From NCBI GenBank assembly GCA_903927965.1, contig CAIYPA010000451.1:1-54883 (forward strand): 54,883 nucleotides of DNA, given 5' to 3'. Both the position numbers and the translations under genes were made by a program. Every line of letters starts with the position of its first letter. The stretch's first letter is position 1. Of the stretch, positions 42,077-51,844 are shown in pieces. This DNA comes from an uncultured Bacteroidia bacterium. GTDB taxonomy: Bacteria > Bacteroidota > Bacteroidia > Bacteroidales > Prolixibacteraceae. The notes under the pieces are model-generated. The model did not search any database. It saw only the letters and a program-made list of their open reading frames with translations, and had not been told where the DNA came from.

Positions 42077-43696
42077 CTATGCGCCACTTTCCTGGTCAGG
42101 TATGATACCGGCAAAGACCCATTCTGCCACTGCAAACCCCACGGCCAGCCAGAACTCCCCGAATACCCTTACCTCATAGTTCTGCAACTGTAGGAAAAGG
42201 TTTGTCGAGCCGCTTGCTTCGTTGATGTGGTGCAGCTCGATAAAGTTTTCTTTCGGTGTCGAGAATATGATCCCCGACCCCCTCATGTTTTCGAGCGGGA
42301 CAATGGTGAGGTTGCTAAAATCAATTTTTACCCTGTTCATGTCCGAATCCTTTGTGAGGGGGAACATTTCCCTGTACTTTTTGCGCCGTGTCTCGTCCAT
42401 GTCCGGGTCGCAGAATACGTTCATCCCGACCTTCGCCAAAGTAGGGCTGAGTTTTTTGATCCATTTTGCATACTCTTCAAAGTAGTTGACCGAATTGTCC
42501 TCGCTCCAACCAAGTGACGGGGACCAGAAATTCATCGCGGTACCTGTTTTGGCGAACTCTTCTTTGAGGATCGTCAAAAAGCCGTCCATACTCTTTTCGG
42601 GGACCTGTCCCGTGCCACCTTCGGCAACCGATGATGGGTCAAGCTCGACAAATTTACCTGTCGCGATCATTTTGTATTCGATATCGTCCGATACTCTGGG
42701 ACGGAGCAATTCGTCGATTACATATTTGGTGACCGGCATCTGGTCTGGGGTCAGTTCCTCATTGTACAGATAGGTAAGGTACCCACCTGTAATGTCGTCG
42801 GGAACAATCGGAAGGTTGATCTTGTGCCTCCGGTTCACAATTTTCAGCGGCGTCACCTTGACCTTTCCAAGTGGTGTCCATTTGGCAATAAACTGTTGCA
42901 CAACCGATTCGATCCTTGCCTTGGTGTCCCGCCATTCGTTGATGGCCAGTACTTTGGTCATGTACAACCTGCTCTCGGTCGGTTTTAGGATGTCCTTGTA
43001 GATTTTCATCCTCCGTGCCGGGTCATTGAGGTACGTCCCGAACTCCTCGTTGATTTCCGAAACGTCGATCGTATCGGTGGGCCCACCGCCCATTGTTTTG
43101 TTCCCGAAAGTGCCGTTTGTCATGGCAACGATGGCCGTGCTCGAATTCCCATGGATATAGTCCAGGGCCATGCGGTTGTGAAAATGTTTCTGGTTCACCT
43201 TAAACGGAAATTCCGCTACCTTCGCTACCGCACCTATGGTCCGGTCTTCAGGTTGGTCGGTTTCACTTTTGGCAGACAGGATGGCGTTTTCTTTTTCGAG
43301 CCTTGATTTCTCCGCTTCAAGGTCGGCAAACCGCTGGTCGATTGCTTTTTCGTTCAAGGCTGCATCGAGCTTTTGCTTGAACTCTTTTTCAAGTTCTGTT
43401 TTAATGGCCTCTTTGTTCGCATTTAGCTCGGCAAACACATCCTGCCTGATGGCACCGACCAATGCTTTGGCGATCAGGTCGTGTTGCCCCAGTTCCCCAT
43501 CGGTGTTGCTGTCCGCCAGTTCGTCAAACGACTGTTTGAACCTGTTGGCAAACTCCCCACCGGCATACTTCATTTTTGCATTTAGCTTTTCGCCCTCTTC
43601 GGTGCTCAAGACCAAATGCCCTTCCTTGTCTGTGCTGAACTCTTTTTTGCCAAGAATCCCAAGCACGATTAACCCCAACGTTTTAAATGGATCCAT
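42077..43696 (-). CDS. major capsid protein with built-in scaffold domain
   Basis: A 539-residue HK97-type capsid protein by context and layout. N-terminal residues 1-about 150 are acidic and coiled-coil (LEAEKSRLEKENAILSAK), as in delta/scaffold domains removed by the prohead protease. The mature part (about 165-539) is rich in Gly/Pro turns. It is next to the S49 protease and upstream of other virion genes. No scaffold gene is seen elsewhere, in line with an internal one. The call rests on order and composition, with no sequence signature. Confidence 0.7.
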   Translation of the reverse strand: MDPFKTLGLIVLGILGKKEFSTDKEGHLVLSTEEGEKLNAKMKYAGGEFANRFKQSFDELADSNTDGELGQHDLIAKALVGAIRQDVFAELNANKEAIKTELEKEFKQKLDAALNEKAIDQRFADLEAEKSRLEKENAILSAKSETDQPEDRTIGAVAKVAEFPFKVNQKHFHNRMALDYIHGNSSTAIVAMTNGTFGNKTMGGGPTDTIDVSEINEEFGTYLNDPARRMKIYKDILKPTESRLYMTKVLAINEWRDTKARIESVVQQFIAKWTPLGKVKVTPLKIVNRRHKINLPIVPDDITGGYLTYLYNEELTPDQMPVTKYVIDELLRPRVSDDIEYKMIATGKFVELDPSSVAEGGTGQVPEKSMDGFLTILKEEFAKTGTAMNFWSPSLGWSEDNSVNYFEEYAKWIKKLSPTLAKVGMNVFCDPDMDETRRKKYREMFPLTKDSDMNRVKIDFSNLTIVPLENMRGSGIIFSTPKENFIELHHINEASGSTNLFLQLQNYEVRVFGEFWLAVGFAVAEWVFAGIIPDQESGA

Positions 43697-43767
43697 CTTT
43701 ACATTATTAAGTTGATTAAAAATTCTATGCTGTTTTAATTATCCGGTACTTTATGCCGGAAATTGCC

Positions 43768-43800
43768 ATGCAACATTATCACCTTGAAATAATGTTGCAT
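43768..43800. promoter_or_regulatory. 12-bp perfect hairpin between protease and capsid genes
   Basis: ATGCAACATTAT (43768-43779) pairs with ATAATGTTGCAT (43789-43800) around a 9-base loop. No U-run follows on either strand. It may be an attenuator or mRNA-stability element that raises capsid expression relative to protease. Confidence 0.5.
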
Positions 43801-43818
43801 TATAAGAAGGTTACTGAT

Positions 43819-44736
43819 TTATCCGAAGTGCCGGAGGTTTGCCATTCCGGCGGCCACGTCCAGGGCATCGAACAACGTCCCAAACCCATCGGCCAGTCCC
43901 ACTTTCACAATGTCCTCGCCTTCATATAGTTTCCCCCGGTAAACATCAGAGCCTTCGTCTATTTTCCCCTTGCGGTTGGCCTTTACCGTATTGATGAACC
44001 TGGTTGCAGATGGGACAAGGATATTGTTGACCAGTGGCCCTTCATTGTTGTTGTCCACAAGTTCACGGTATTCATGGTTTTTCAGGTCGCTTTGGGGCGC
44101 GTAGATTGTCTTGTGCTTGATCCCTTTCTTTTCGAGTTTTTCCTTATAGTCCATATAGGAAACATAGACCCCGATACTGCCAAAAGCCGAACTGATGTGG
44201 TTGTCGGCCATAAGGTAGTCGCAGAACGAACCGATATAATAGGCCGCACTTGCCACCATGTCACCATGCAGCACCACCGGCTTCCCTTTCGACTGCACAT
44301 ATTTGATGGCCTCGATGAACGGTGGTACCGCGCCTTCCGAACCACCGCCAGAATCGACATCCAGGACCAATGCCACAATATTTTTGAGCTCGGCTGCTTT
44401 GTAGATCGCCGGGACGATCTCATTGGCACCATAGGAACACTGCGTCCCATACTTTAAAAACTCCCCGATAATCGGCACAATGGCCACCGATCCCTGTGTG
44501 GCCCCATCCATTGCCATAGCCGCTGACCGGCCACCAATGGCAAAGGATTGCTTTGAAAAAGAATAGGCAGTGGGGGAGAGTTCCTTTTTCTGGTTCAGGA
44601 GCGACCCCGGTTTCAGGTCCCCGTTCATTACCGACATCAACCAGGGCAGGTAAACGTTCTCTACCAATCCCCGGTCGATCATCATCCGCTCCCGCATTAC
44701 CTCCAACAATAGATTCGCCATTTGACTTGAATTCAT
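43819..44736 (-). CDS. S49 (SppA/lambda C-type) prohead protease
   Basis: A 305-residue serine protease of the S49 clan. VALVLDVDSGGGSEGA (121-136) and GDMVASAAYYIGS (158-170, nucleophile Ser163) followed by a GSIGVYVSYMDYKEKL region match SppA and phage capsid maturation proteases. A C-terminal VGLADGFGTLFDAL also fits. It processes capsid or portal during head assembly. Directly upstream of the capsid gene in the transcribed direction; no signal peptide, unlike host SppA. Confidence 0.85.
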   Translation of the reverse strand: MNSSQMANLLLEVMRERMMIDRGLVENVYLPWLMSVMNGDLKPGSLLNQKKELSPTAYSFSKQSFAIGGRSAAMAMDGATQGSVAIVPIIGEFLKYGTQCSYGANEIVPAIYKAAELKNIVALVLDVDSGGGSEGAVPPFIEAIKYVQSKGKPVVLHGDMVASAAYYIGSFCDYLMADNHISSAFGSIGVYVSYMDYKEKLEKKGIKHKTIYAPQSDLKNHEYRELVDNNNEGPLVNNILVPSATRFINTVKANRKGKIDEGSDVYRGKLYEGEDIVKVGLADGFGTLFDALDVAAGMANLRHFG

Positions 44737-45118
44737 TTTAACGGTACAATTTTAGTCCCCCCTTTTTGAATGGCATAGGACGATATCAATTGATAAGTAG
44801 CGGCATAGCTTTGGGAATACCGCCTGACAGGTCCGGGCGGGTCAGATATTTATTGTGTTTGCATAAAACCATTACAGATAATAGGGAGCTGCCGGAAACA
44901 ACAAGGACAGGAAACCTTCCGGTTCCTGTCCCCACATTTTGGAAGGATGCCAAAGCCACAGATATTACCATAACATAGCACCCAAATTCAATTGGTCTTA
45001 CATGTCTTGACGGTCTTTGAAAATCTTTAAAATCTCAGGGTTGAAATTTTGTGCCATTATGCTGATGTGAATTTAACGTTTATTAACACATTAATTTATT
45101 TTGAAGGGCTTCAGTTGG
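44737..45118. other. 380-bp gap in the late operon with hairpin
   Basis: Contains a 9-bp hairpin (GGACAGGAA at 44905-44913 with TTCCTGTCC at 44923-44931) and short ORFs on both strands. The minus-strand ORF at 44786-44971 (61 aa, hydrophobic) is the only one in operon orientation, but its support is weak. Confidence 0.4.
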
Positions 45119-45658
45119 TCAAGCTGATTTCGAAAGTTCCTTCTCGCCCTTCTTTTTCACTGTGAACCTCCTGTTGACCTCTTTCTTTTTGTACCGGGTA
45201 AAAAGCTTGTAAAGGCGGTCGAACGAGTCACGGTCGTTGGCGTCAAAGCCAAATTCATCGATCAGGACAAGGGTGCATTGTTGCCGGTCGAGGGTGATCA
45301 TGTTCCCGTCCTCCCGTTTCTCAGGGCGTTTCATCAGTTTGCTGATCCGCTCCTGGATGATCCAGTCATAGAATTCTTTGATCTTTGATTTGAAAACAGC
45401 TTCCTTCACGGTGGAGAGGTACCTGAAGTGGGCAGGGTTCTTGTATTCAAAATTGGGAAGGGCAATCTTGAACAGGCTGGTTTCTTCTTCTGGCGCAACG
45501 TACCCATGCGGCTTGGTGATGACAAAGTGTTCGAGCATTGTATTGAAACGGTGCCTGGACGGGAACTCAAAAACTTCCGATTCGCATACGAACTGGCTCC
45601 GTAAGAACCGCTGGTAGTGGGGATCGAGGTTGATCGAAACGTAATATTGTGATGCCAT
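45119..45658 (-). CDS. phage-associated hypothetical protein, 179 aa
   Basis: A basic protein of a type I associate with Bacteroidota prophages. A C-terminal FGFDANDRDSFDRLYKLFTRYKKKE motif and a Lys/Arg tail suggest DNA binding, perhaps a late regulator, but no helix-turn-helix is obvious. 42 bases after the 148-aa gene. Confidence 0.6.
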   Translation of the reverse strand: MASQYYVSINLDPHYQRFLRSQFVCESEVFEFPSRHRFNTMLEHFVITKPHGYVAPEEETSLFKIALPNFEYKNPAHFRYLSTVKEAVFKSKIKEFYDWIIQERISKLMKRPEKREDGNMITLDRQQCTLVLIDEFGFDANDRDSFDRLYKLFTRYKKKEVNRRFTVKKKGEKELSKSA

Positions 45659-45700
45659 GTTTTTTTCTTGATTGGGGATTGTAGTTAATGCAGCCTATTT

Positions 45701-46147
45701 TTAGTTTGACCACCTGAAATCTTTGCCGCTTTTATAGACAAAACCAACGACATTCCCTTTTTGGGGGCCAATAGTCGAGGAGGTGGACAACCTTAATTTG
45801 CACTCCTTTCCGCCACAGATGATGGCTTCGCCACTCTCAAAAATAAGCTTGAGGACAATTGCCCGGCCACAAATACGTTCAAGCTCAGCGGTGAGGTCGG
45901 CAGAACTTCCTGGGATTTTCATTTCGAATTTGCTTTCGATCAGCCTTCCGGCGAAGGGCGTACTTTCCTGGGTGGTCAATATTGCGCTTCCAGGAGTAAA
46001 ATAAACCGGGTTCCAGGCTTTACCGGCAACAGGCGTCACCGATATTTTATTTGATCCGACCAAACTTTCCGATTCGATATCGACCGGAAACAGGTACACG
46101 CACCCAACAATCGGATCGTTGGCGCGTTGCTTTTCATTAATAATCAT
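45701..46147 (-). CDS. hypothetical virion-type protein, 148 aa
   Basis: A beta-rich soluble protein whose strand-turn pattern (PGSAILTTQESTPFAGRLIE) resembles phage tail-tube or decoration proteins only loosely. First gene of the leftward late operon. A long inverted repeat lies just upstream. Confidence 0.55.
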   Translation of the reverse strand: MIINEKQRANDPIVGCVYLFPVDIESESLVGSNKISVTPVAGKAWNPVYFTPGSAILTTQESTPFAGRLIESKFEMKIPGSSADLTAELERICGRAIVLKLIFESGEAIICGGKECKLRLSTSSTIGPQKGNVVGFVYKSGKDFRWSN

Positions 46148-46155
46148 TGAATTAA

Positions 46156-46188
46156 GGTTTTAGATATTACATTAAAATGTCTAAAACC
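46156..46188. promoter_or_regulatory. 13-bp inverted repeat upstream of late operon
   Basis: GGTTTTAGATATT (46156-46168) pairs with AATGTCTAAAACC (46176-46188) with one G-T wobble. Lying ahead of the first late gene, it is a candidate operator or regulator-binding palindrome, or a terminator for the defence-like genes. Confidence 0.45.
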
Positions 46189-46266
46189 CCAGTGGCGATG
46201 GGAAGGTCAAAGATAATATTATTGTAATTTGAAAATCAAAAGTTGCAATATTAAAATGATGATCAT

Positions 46267-46297
46267 ATTAATGCTGCTGCTGATGAACAGCATTAAT
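46267..46297 (-). terminator. likely terminator of the defence-like operon
   Basis: A 10-bp perfect stem ATTAATGCTG (46267-46276) with CAGCATTAAT (46288-46297), 100 bases downstream of the sacsin-like gene. Confidence 0.5.
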
Positions 46298-46396
46298 AAG
46301 GAATTGTTACAAATTCAGATAGAACATGAAAATACAAAATTTGTTTTTTCCTGACCTATATAGATTGTATGCACCTCTTAAATTACAGAATAAGGA

Positions 46397-49300
46397 TCAA
46401 TTCTTAAAACTAATGCACCAGTTTTCGGCTACTAATTGTTGATCTCCTTTATAATAATCAGCATGGGCTTTAATCGCATTGTAAACATATTCTGTACGAT
46501 CATAAGCTTTTCCATCTACAAAATGATAAAGCTTCCAATTTTCGGCCTTTTGTTCTGCGAAATAAAGAATTTTTAGTCGTTCGTTTTCTGAGAGGTATAT
46601 AGACTGATTATTTTGCGATGATTTAATTTCAACAGTATTAAAACGCTTTAACCTTCCCTCTTCAATAATTGGTTCTAAAATATCATAACCCAAGCCATCA
46701 CCTAAGGCTTCTGAAACGTGTAGCAGTTTGGCCAATGATTCAATATCGACTTTGTCTGGAATTTTTAATCTCTTTAACTCCTCAATATTATGAATATGTT
46801 CATTTAAAAAGGGTACCAATTCATGATTTAGCAATTCTTGAGCATATTTTGTTGCTAAAATTTTCTCCATACAAATGCCCCTATTATGTTGATCCTTAAT
46901 TATTTTTTCACGTTCTTGATAAGTTCTTTTAACTGTATGTGTTTCCGATTTCCCAAACGAGGAAACAGACTGAAGTTTTACTTCTGTTGAAATTGTCGGT
47001 ACTAATTCTAAATTTTCCGGTAATCCAAGGTTCTTTTTTAAATCTAAAATATTAAGTTCTGCTTTGGCCTTATCAATTGAAAATGAATCTAATTCAGATG
47101 TAATTCCCAAAATGGAATAGCATTGAGAAAGACCAAAATTAAAATTATGAAATTCTAATGGAATTACTTTCGATTTTATTAATTTGTCGAATGATTCATT
47201 TGCAAGTACTTTGTTATGAAAAGCATAGTAACAAATCTGGAGATAATCTCTATGTTCGATAAAAAATTTAAGATTTGCTTCGTAAGGATTTATTAAATTT
47301 AGCAATGCTTCAAATTTGGATGTATTTTCGTATTTCATTTCTAAATTTTCAATTACCTTACTTGTAAGAAAGGGAAATGACAAGTCATAATAATTGTATT
47401 TTTCTTTCCAGTTTTCCTTGTTAACATTTTCACAAATGAAAGAAATGGCATTTAGAAACGATTCCATTTCTTTACTATTAATAACTGAGGCTTTTATAAA
47501 ATTCTTTGATTGGTTTAATTCATTTTCTCCTATACCTTTTTCTTTTAAATATTCACTTGCACTCAATAGATCAAATTGTTTTTTTTGAATGTAGTTCGAA
47601 ATTATATCTCCAAAATTTTGATTTCTGAAAACTGAATCAGCAATAGCATACCCAAACTTTGAAAGGTTAGGATCATTCTCGTAATCTTCTAAATCATAAG
47701 CTAATAAGCCTACTGATTCCTTTATGGATCCTCGCAAGTTCTTACTTAAGGGTTTATATAAAACCTCCTTTCGAACATCTTTATAAAGTTGTATTATATT
47801 GTTGTTAAATGAAACCTCCAGCCATACGTCATTTGCTTTGTAGATATTAAGATTTTGCCAACGAAATATACAATCTTCTTTGTCAAAATCAATTGTAGAA
47901 ATGGCGATTTCTGCTAAAGCAAAGAAGTCCGGAATATAATTGGTTTCCAAAAAAAGCTTTATTTCAGAATCGATTTCCAATTGATCCATTTCAGGCTTAA
48001 TCTTAAATTCCGGTTCAAAACGTTTGACAAAACTTAAGTTATCAATAAAACTCAATGCAGTATTTACGTCGAAATTCACAAAATTATAGTTAGGGAAATG
48101 ATGGATGTATTTTCTATGATCAAACGGAACGAACCAACAGTTCTCTTCCAAATATTTACCTTGAGTTGTTAATAAAGGAATTTCTTTAATGTTGGCATCT
48201 TTTAATCTTGAGATCCTAAGAACTAATTGTTTATAAACCGTTTTGTGATTCTCACCTACCTCTAAATTCTTCATCATTTCTAGTTGGGTGATTATTTTCC
48301 CTATATTTTCAGTTTCATCAATAGATTGAATATTTAAAAAATGATACAATTCTTTTAGTTCATTTGACTTTTGTTCTTGAGCAATACATTTTCTAGGACG
48401 TAAATCATTAAAAAGAAAAACTTTTGATGGAGCAACAACCGATTTATTTGCCTCGTCATAAAACCAGGATTCAGATTTTAGGATTTTTATTAACTCCTCT
48501 TTCCCAACTAAATTTTGCCAATCCGGAATTGAATTATTAATCAGTATTTTTAATTGATTATTATTAAGTTGCGGAAAGTTTATAAATGGCAATTTTAATT
48601 TATTATTTTCATACTGAATAGGAAGGGAGGCTTGCCAAACCCCAAGTTTTTTCAAAATTAATTTGAATTCTCCTGGATCCGATTTATCATTTTCAATTAA
48701 TTTCCTGAAGGCGTCAATATCTAATTCAAAAAATAAATCACTATTTAAATATCCCTTAATTTCAGAGGGTATTTCTGTATAACATCGTATTGCTTCATTC
48801 CATTTTCCGTTTTTACAGGGAAGCTTAATTCTGGCCAATTGACGTTCAATTTTGTCATCTGTTAAATAGAATTGTTTTTCTGTTTTATTCCCAAAATCTG
48901 ATATCAGGTTGAGAACAAATATTAATATTCTTTGATTGAAATTTGTTATATCTGTTTCATTATTAATTTTTTCATTATTGATGGCTCTTATAATTTCAAT
49001 TTTATTATATTTCCGTACAACTTTAGTATAATCAAAATATTCCCGTTCGATTGGATCGAAATTAGTTATGGAAACGTTTTTTAGTTCACTAATTATGTTG
49101 CTTTCGAATATTGAACCATCATCTTTGCGAAAAAATAATTTTTTGGATGACTCTCTGCGGGGTAAATAATCGATATAGCTTATCGTATCCCCTTCAAAGG
49201 TAGGCACGATGAAAATAGAGGGATCACAAAAATGCCGAATCGTATCATTATATATCTTATTATAGTAAGAATCCCATTTCTCATTGGAGTTGTGGTTTCG

Positions 49301-50611
49301 TTTCCAACAATCAATTACATCGAAAATAAGCATGTAAGAGTCCTTTCCCCATTTTCTATCTTTAGTATAAACCTTTTTTAGAATTGAACTTATTAATAAG
49401 GAATTGAAAAGCTCTTCACTAAAAATCTTTTCAATTTTTTCTTCTCGGTTAAGGGGCAGTAAAAATTTACCAAAATATGGCAATTCGTGTAACTCTGTTT
49501 TATTTAAAAGCGTTTCAACAAATAGTTTTGCCAAATGCGTAAGAAGTTTCTTATTGTAAGGATTATTTTCAAAATCAATCTGTTTGCGGGATACATCCAA
49601 TAAAAAATCACCATGCATCAGCACATTAAATCCACATTTTACTTCTGTTGGTAGATAACAATAAAAATTGGAACGGAAAGTCGTATCAAGACTTATGTTT
49701 TGCTTTAATGGGAAAGCTATAGCTATTTTGGGATTTTCAATCCTATAATTTAATTTGGAAGAAAGTTCTTGAAGTTCCACAAGTTCTTCTTTACTAAATT
49801 CTTTACTTTCGATGGACCAATCTGCAAAATCGACCTGAGTGTTTAAGGTCTTTCTAAAGGAATCATTTACAAGAAGTTCTAGTTTTACGTTCGAGTGTTT
49901 CAATTTATCAAGTTGTTGTACAAAAAAGATCTGATGTTCAGAAAATTCTATAATCTTGTTGCTTAATAACACAATGTTTTCGTCAGTTAAATCTTGAAAC
50001 TGTATTACTGTTTTTGCATCATTCAATGATTCAAAAAAATCATTGGCATTTTCAATGGGTAAAGGGAAATAAAAGGATGGAATTTGATTGGCATTATTTT
50101 TAAAAACTTGGGAATAGTCATTATTTGATTTCCACTTTTCTATCAAGTCCATTCCAAAAGGTGAGACGATATTATCTATTGTAAGTGGATTATGCAATTC
50201 AAAGCCCCATTTTGTGTTTTCAAATACTGAACACACCGTGACTTTTTTTGTATATTCCCAGCACGATTTAAACCCAACACCTTTGTTGCCAATTGATTCA
50301 TTTTGGTTCTTACTACTGGTATTAATTGAGCATAAGGATTCTAAATCAGAGTAGTTTCTGTTTCCTCGTTCAATGGAAAATACTTCTCCATCATTAGCAA
50401 TAGTAAGTGTACGTTGCAATTTATTGAGATGAATCCAAATTTTGTTTTCAGCCCGATCAATGGCATTCTGGAAAAATTCATAGATAGCCCTACCACGGTA
50501 GTCATTGGTAATTCCATTCTCATTTTTGATATGGCCATCTAAGGTCTTAGGTGGATTTTTGACCGATTCAGAATATATATCTAGCAAGGCGGCTTCGATT
50601 TTAGGATTCAT
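46397..50611 (-). CDS. sacsin-like GHKL ATPase with NOV/DUF3883 C-terminal nuclease-like domain
   Basis: A 1404-residue protein. The N-terminus is a GHKL (Hsp90/sacsin-type) ATPase: EFFQNA (45-50, N box), NDGEV (73-77, G1) and GNKGVGFKS (108-116, G2 lid). About 1000 residues of helical, unassigned sequence follow. The C-terminus (about 1315-1404) matches the NOV/DUF3883 domain: GDGLGYDI, then NTVEIKSS (E-x-K) and a helix with S-ENE. This is a PD-(D/E)XK-like layout. Proteins of this plan occur in bacterial defence islands, presumably as ATP-controlled effectors. It lies 34 bases after the DUF4268 gene, so the pair probably acts together. AT-rich compared with the phage genes. Confidence 0.75.
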   Translation of the reverse strand: MNPKIEAALLDIYSESVKNPPKTLDGHIKNENGITNDYRGRAIYEFFQNAIDRAENKIWIHLNKLQRTLTIANDGEVFSIERGNRNYSDLESLCSINTSSKNQNESIGNKGVGFKSCWEYTKKVTVCSVFENTKWGFELHNPLTIDNIVSPFGMDLIEKWKSNNDYSQVFKNNANQIPSFYFPLPIENANDFFESLNDAKTVIQFQDLTDENIVLLSNKIIEFSEHQIFFVQQLDKLKHSNVKLELLVNDSFRKTLNTQVDFADWSIESKEFSKEELVELQELSSKLNYRIENPKIAIAFPLKQNISLDTTFRSNFYCYLPTEVKCGFNVLMHGDFLLDVSRKQIDFENNPYNKKLLTHLAKLFVETLLNKTELHELPYFGKFLLPLNREEKIEKIFSEELFNSLLISSILKKVYTKDRKWGKDSYMLIFDVIDCWKRNHNSNEKWDSYYNKIYNDTIRHFCDPSIFIVPTFEGDTISYIDYLPRRESSKKLFFRKDDGSIFESNIISELKNVSITNFDPIEREYFDYTKVVRKYNKIEIIRAINNEKINNETDITNFNQRILIFVLNLISDFGNKTEKQFYLTDDKIERQLARIKLPCKNGKWNEAIRCYTEIPSEIKGYLNSDLFFELDIDAFRKLIENDKSDPGEFKLILKKLGVWQASLPIQYENNKLKLPFINFPQLNNNQLKILINNSIPDWQNLVGKEELIKILKSESWFYDEANKSVVAPSKVFLFNDLRPRKCIAQEQKSNELKELYHFLNIQSIDETENIGKIITQLEMMKNLEVGENHKTVYKQLVLRISRLKDANIKEIPLLTTQGKYLEENCWFVPFDHRKYIHHFPNYNFVNFDVNTALSFIDNLSFVKRFEPEFKIKPEMDQLEIDSEIKLFLETNYIPDFFALAEIAISTIDFDKEDCIFRWQNLNIYKANDVWLEVSFNNNIIQLYKDVRKEVLYKPLSKNLRGSIKESVGLLAYDLEDYENDPNLSKFGYAIADSVFRNQNFGDIISNYIQKKQFDLLSASEYLKEKGIGENELNQSKNFIKASVINSKEMESFLNAISFICENVNKENWKEKYNYYDLSFPFLTSKVIENLEMKYENTSKFEALLNLINPYEANLKFFIEHRDYLQICYYAFHNKVLANESFDKLIKSKVIPLEFHNFNFGLSQCYSILGITSELDSFSIDKAKAELNILDLKKNLGLPENLELVPTISTEVKLQSVSSFGKSETHTVKRTYQEREKIIKDQHNRGICMEKILATKYAQELLNHELVPFLNEHIHNIEELKRLKIPDKVDIESLAKLLHVSEALGDGLGYDILEPIIEEGRLKRFNTVEIKSSQNNQSIYLSENERLKILYFAEQKAENWKLYHFVDGKAYDRTEYVYNAIKAHADYYKGDQQLVAENWCISFKN

Positions 50612-50645
50612 ATTTAAAGATATTAATAGTTGGCTTTATTTATTC

Positions 50646-51782
50646 TTATTTCAATTTTAATTCATTTTTAGCGTAGCTATTCAGTTTTTTAATTGGTTCT
50701 TTAATAGCGTTTGCCAGTCTTTCGGAATGATCAACCAGAAAAGCTGACATTTTGGGCCAGTCGCTTTTATTGAATATATCCACATCTTCAACTCTTGAAT
50801 AAATCCGGCAGGATATTTTATCGGTCATTTTGGTCCAAATAAGAGGTTCTCCATATTTAGTTTCAATTTCTGATTGCATCGCATGCATAAAGTCGAAAAG
50901 CGCCTCATTTTCAGTTTTGTCACCTCTATTAAAATAAATTTCAACCCCTGCATACTTTTGGGTAACTGTTAAGTTCAAGTTGACCCCGCTCATTCCGATT
51001 CCAAGGCCTATCCAATTGTCTTTTGATGGACTGATGTTTGCGAAAAGAATGTTCTTCTTATTCGATTCAGCGAGAAAATAAGTCCAAAATTCCAATCGTA
51101 AATAATGCCTTGCTTTTAGGCCTTCTTGAGTTGCGATTTCATCCTGGGCTTTAGTTGCCATGCTGATTGTGAACTCCTCCGTATCTTTTAATGGTAAAAT
51201 CTGTTCAATATCGAGCATCAGATTATCATCATGAGCGATGGGAGTCACTTTGATACATTGAATTCTGAGCATAAAACTTCTGAGCCATAAAACTGCTGAT
51301 GTTACCTCTTTCCGGAAACTACCTGCAACCATAATTATGCGTTGGGTACTTCCTTGATTAAGTAATATATCATCAAATTCTTTATTGTCCATGAATTCCG
51401 AAATCTTCTCTTCAGCTGTACATCCAATACTTTGTTTCTTTAAATATGCTTGGTATATATTACAGATTTGCTCCTTACTTAAGCTGGCACAATACGAGGC
51501 ATATTTTATTACCTGCCATGTTACATCTTTTCCGCTAGTATCGAGTTTGTTTTCAATAATAACAAGGTTGCCAAGTTTATCGATTGCAAGTAAATCCAAA
51601 CGTTCACTGGTATCGAAAAAACCATCGAATTCTTTTTGAATGATCAATAATTCCTCTCCCAGGCAGGAAGGATTTTTGGCTATCCATTCCTGGAGATGCT
51701 TACGTTCAACAAAGCCAAGTTCTGAAAATGATTTTTCCGGAAGGAGACTGATCGAGTTGTTTTTTTTGTCAATTAAATACAT
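50646..51782 (-). CDS. DUF4268 PD-(D/E)XK nuclease-like protein
   Basis: A 378-residue protein. The N-terminal nuclease fold has RLDLLAID (61-68; Asp63) and IIENKLD (75-81; Glu77-x-Lys79). The C-terminal half fits DUF4268, with a beta-rich region and W-x-K-M near 325. DUF4268 proteins are frequent in restriction and defence contexts. Likely cleaves DNA under control of the neighbouring ATPase. Second-last gene of the leftward cluster. Confidence 0.7.
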   Translation of the reverse strand: MYLIDKKNNSISLLPEKSFSELGFVERKHLQEWIAKNPSCLGEELLIIQKEFDGFFDTSERLDLLAIDKLGNLVIIENKLDTSGKDVTWQVIKYASYCASLSKEQICNIYQAYLKKQSIGCTAEEKISEFMDNKEFDDILLNQGSTQRIIMVAGSFRKEVTSAVLWLRSFMLRIQCIKVTPIAHDDNLMLDIEQILPLKDTEEFTISMATKAQDEIATQEGLKARHYLRLEFWTYFLAESNKKNILFANISPSKDNWIGLGIGMSGVNLNLTVTQKYAGVEIYFNRGDKTENEALFDFMHAMQSEIETKYGEPLIWTKMTDKISCRIYSRVEDVDIFNKSDWPKMSAFLVDHSERLANAIKEPIKKLNSYAKNELKLK

Positions 51783-51844
51783 TCTGTAATCTTTGTTACG
51801 TTAGAATCAATAAGCGGTCTTTAAACTATTTTTATTATAATGTT

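Noticed and set aside
44766-45057. Small ORFs in the late-operon gap (70 aa plus strand, 61 and 19 aa minus strand)
   Set aside because: Opposite or overlapping frames over a hairpin-rich stretch, with no similarity to anything recognised; the 61-aa minus-strand ORF is mentioned as weak only.
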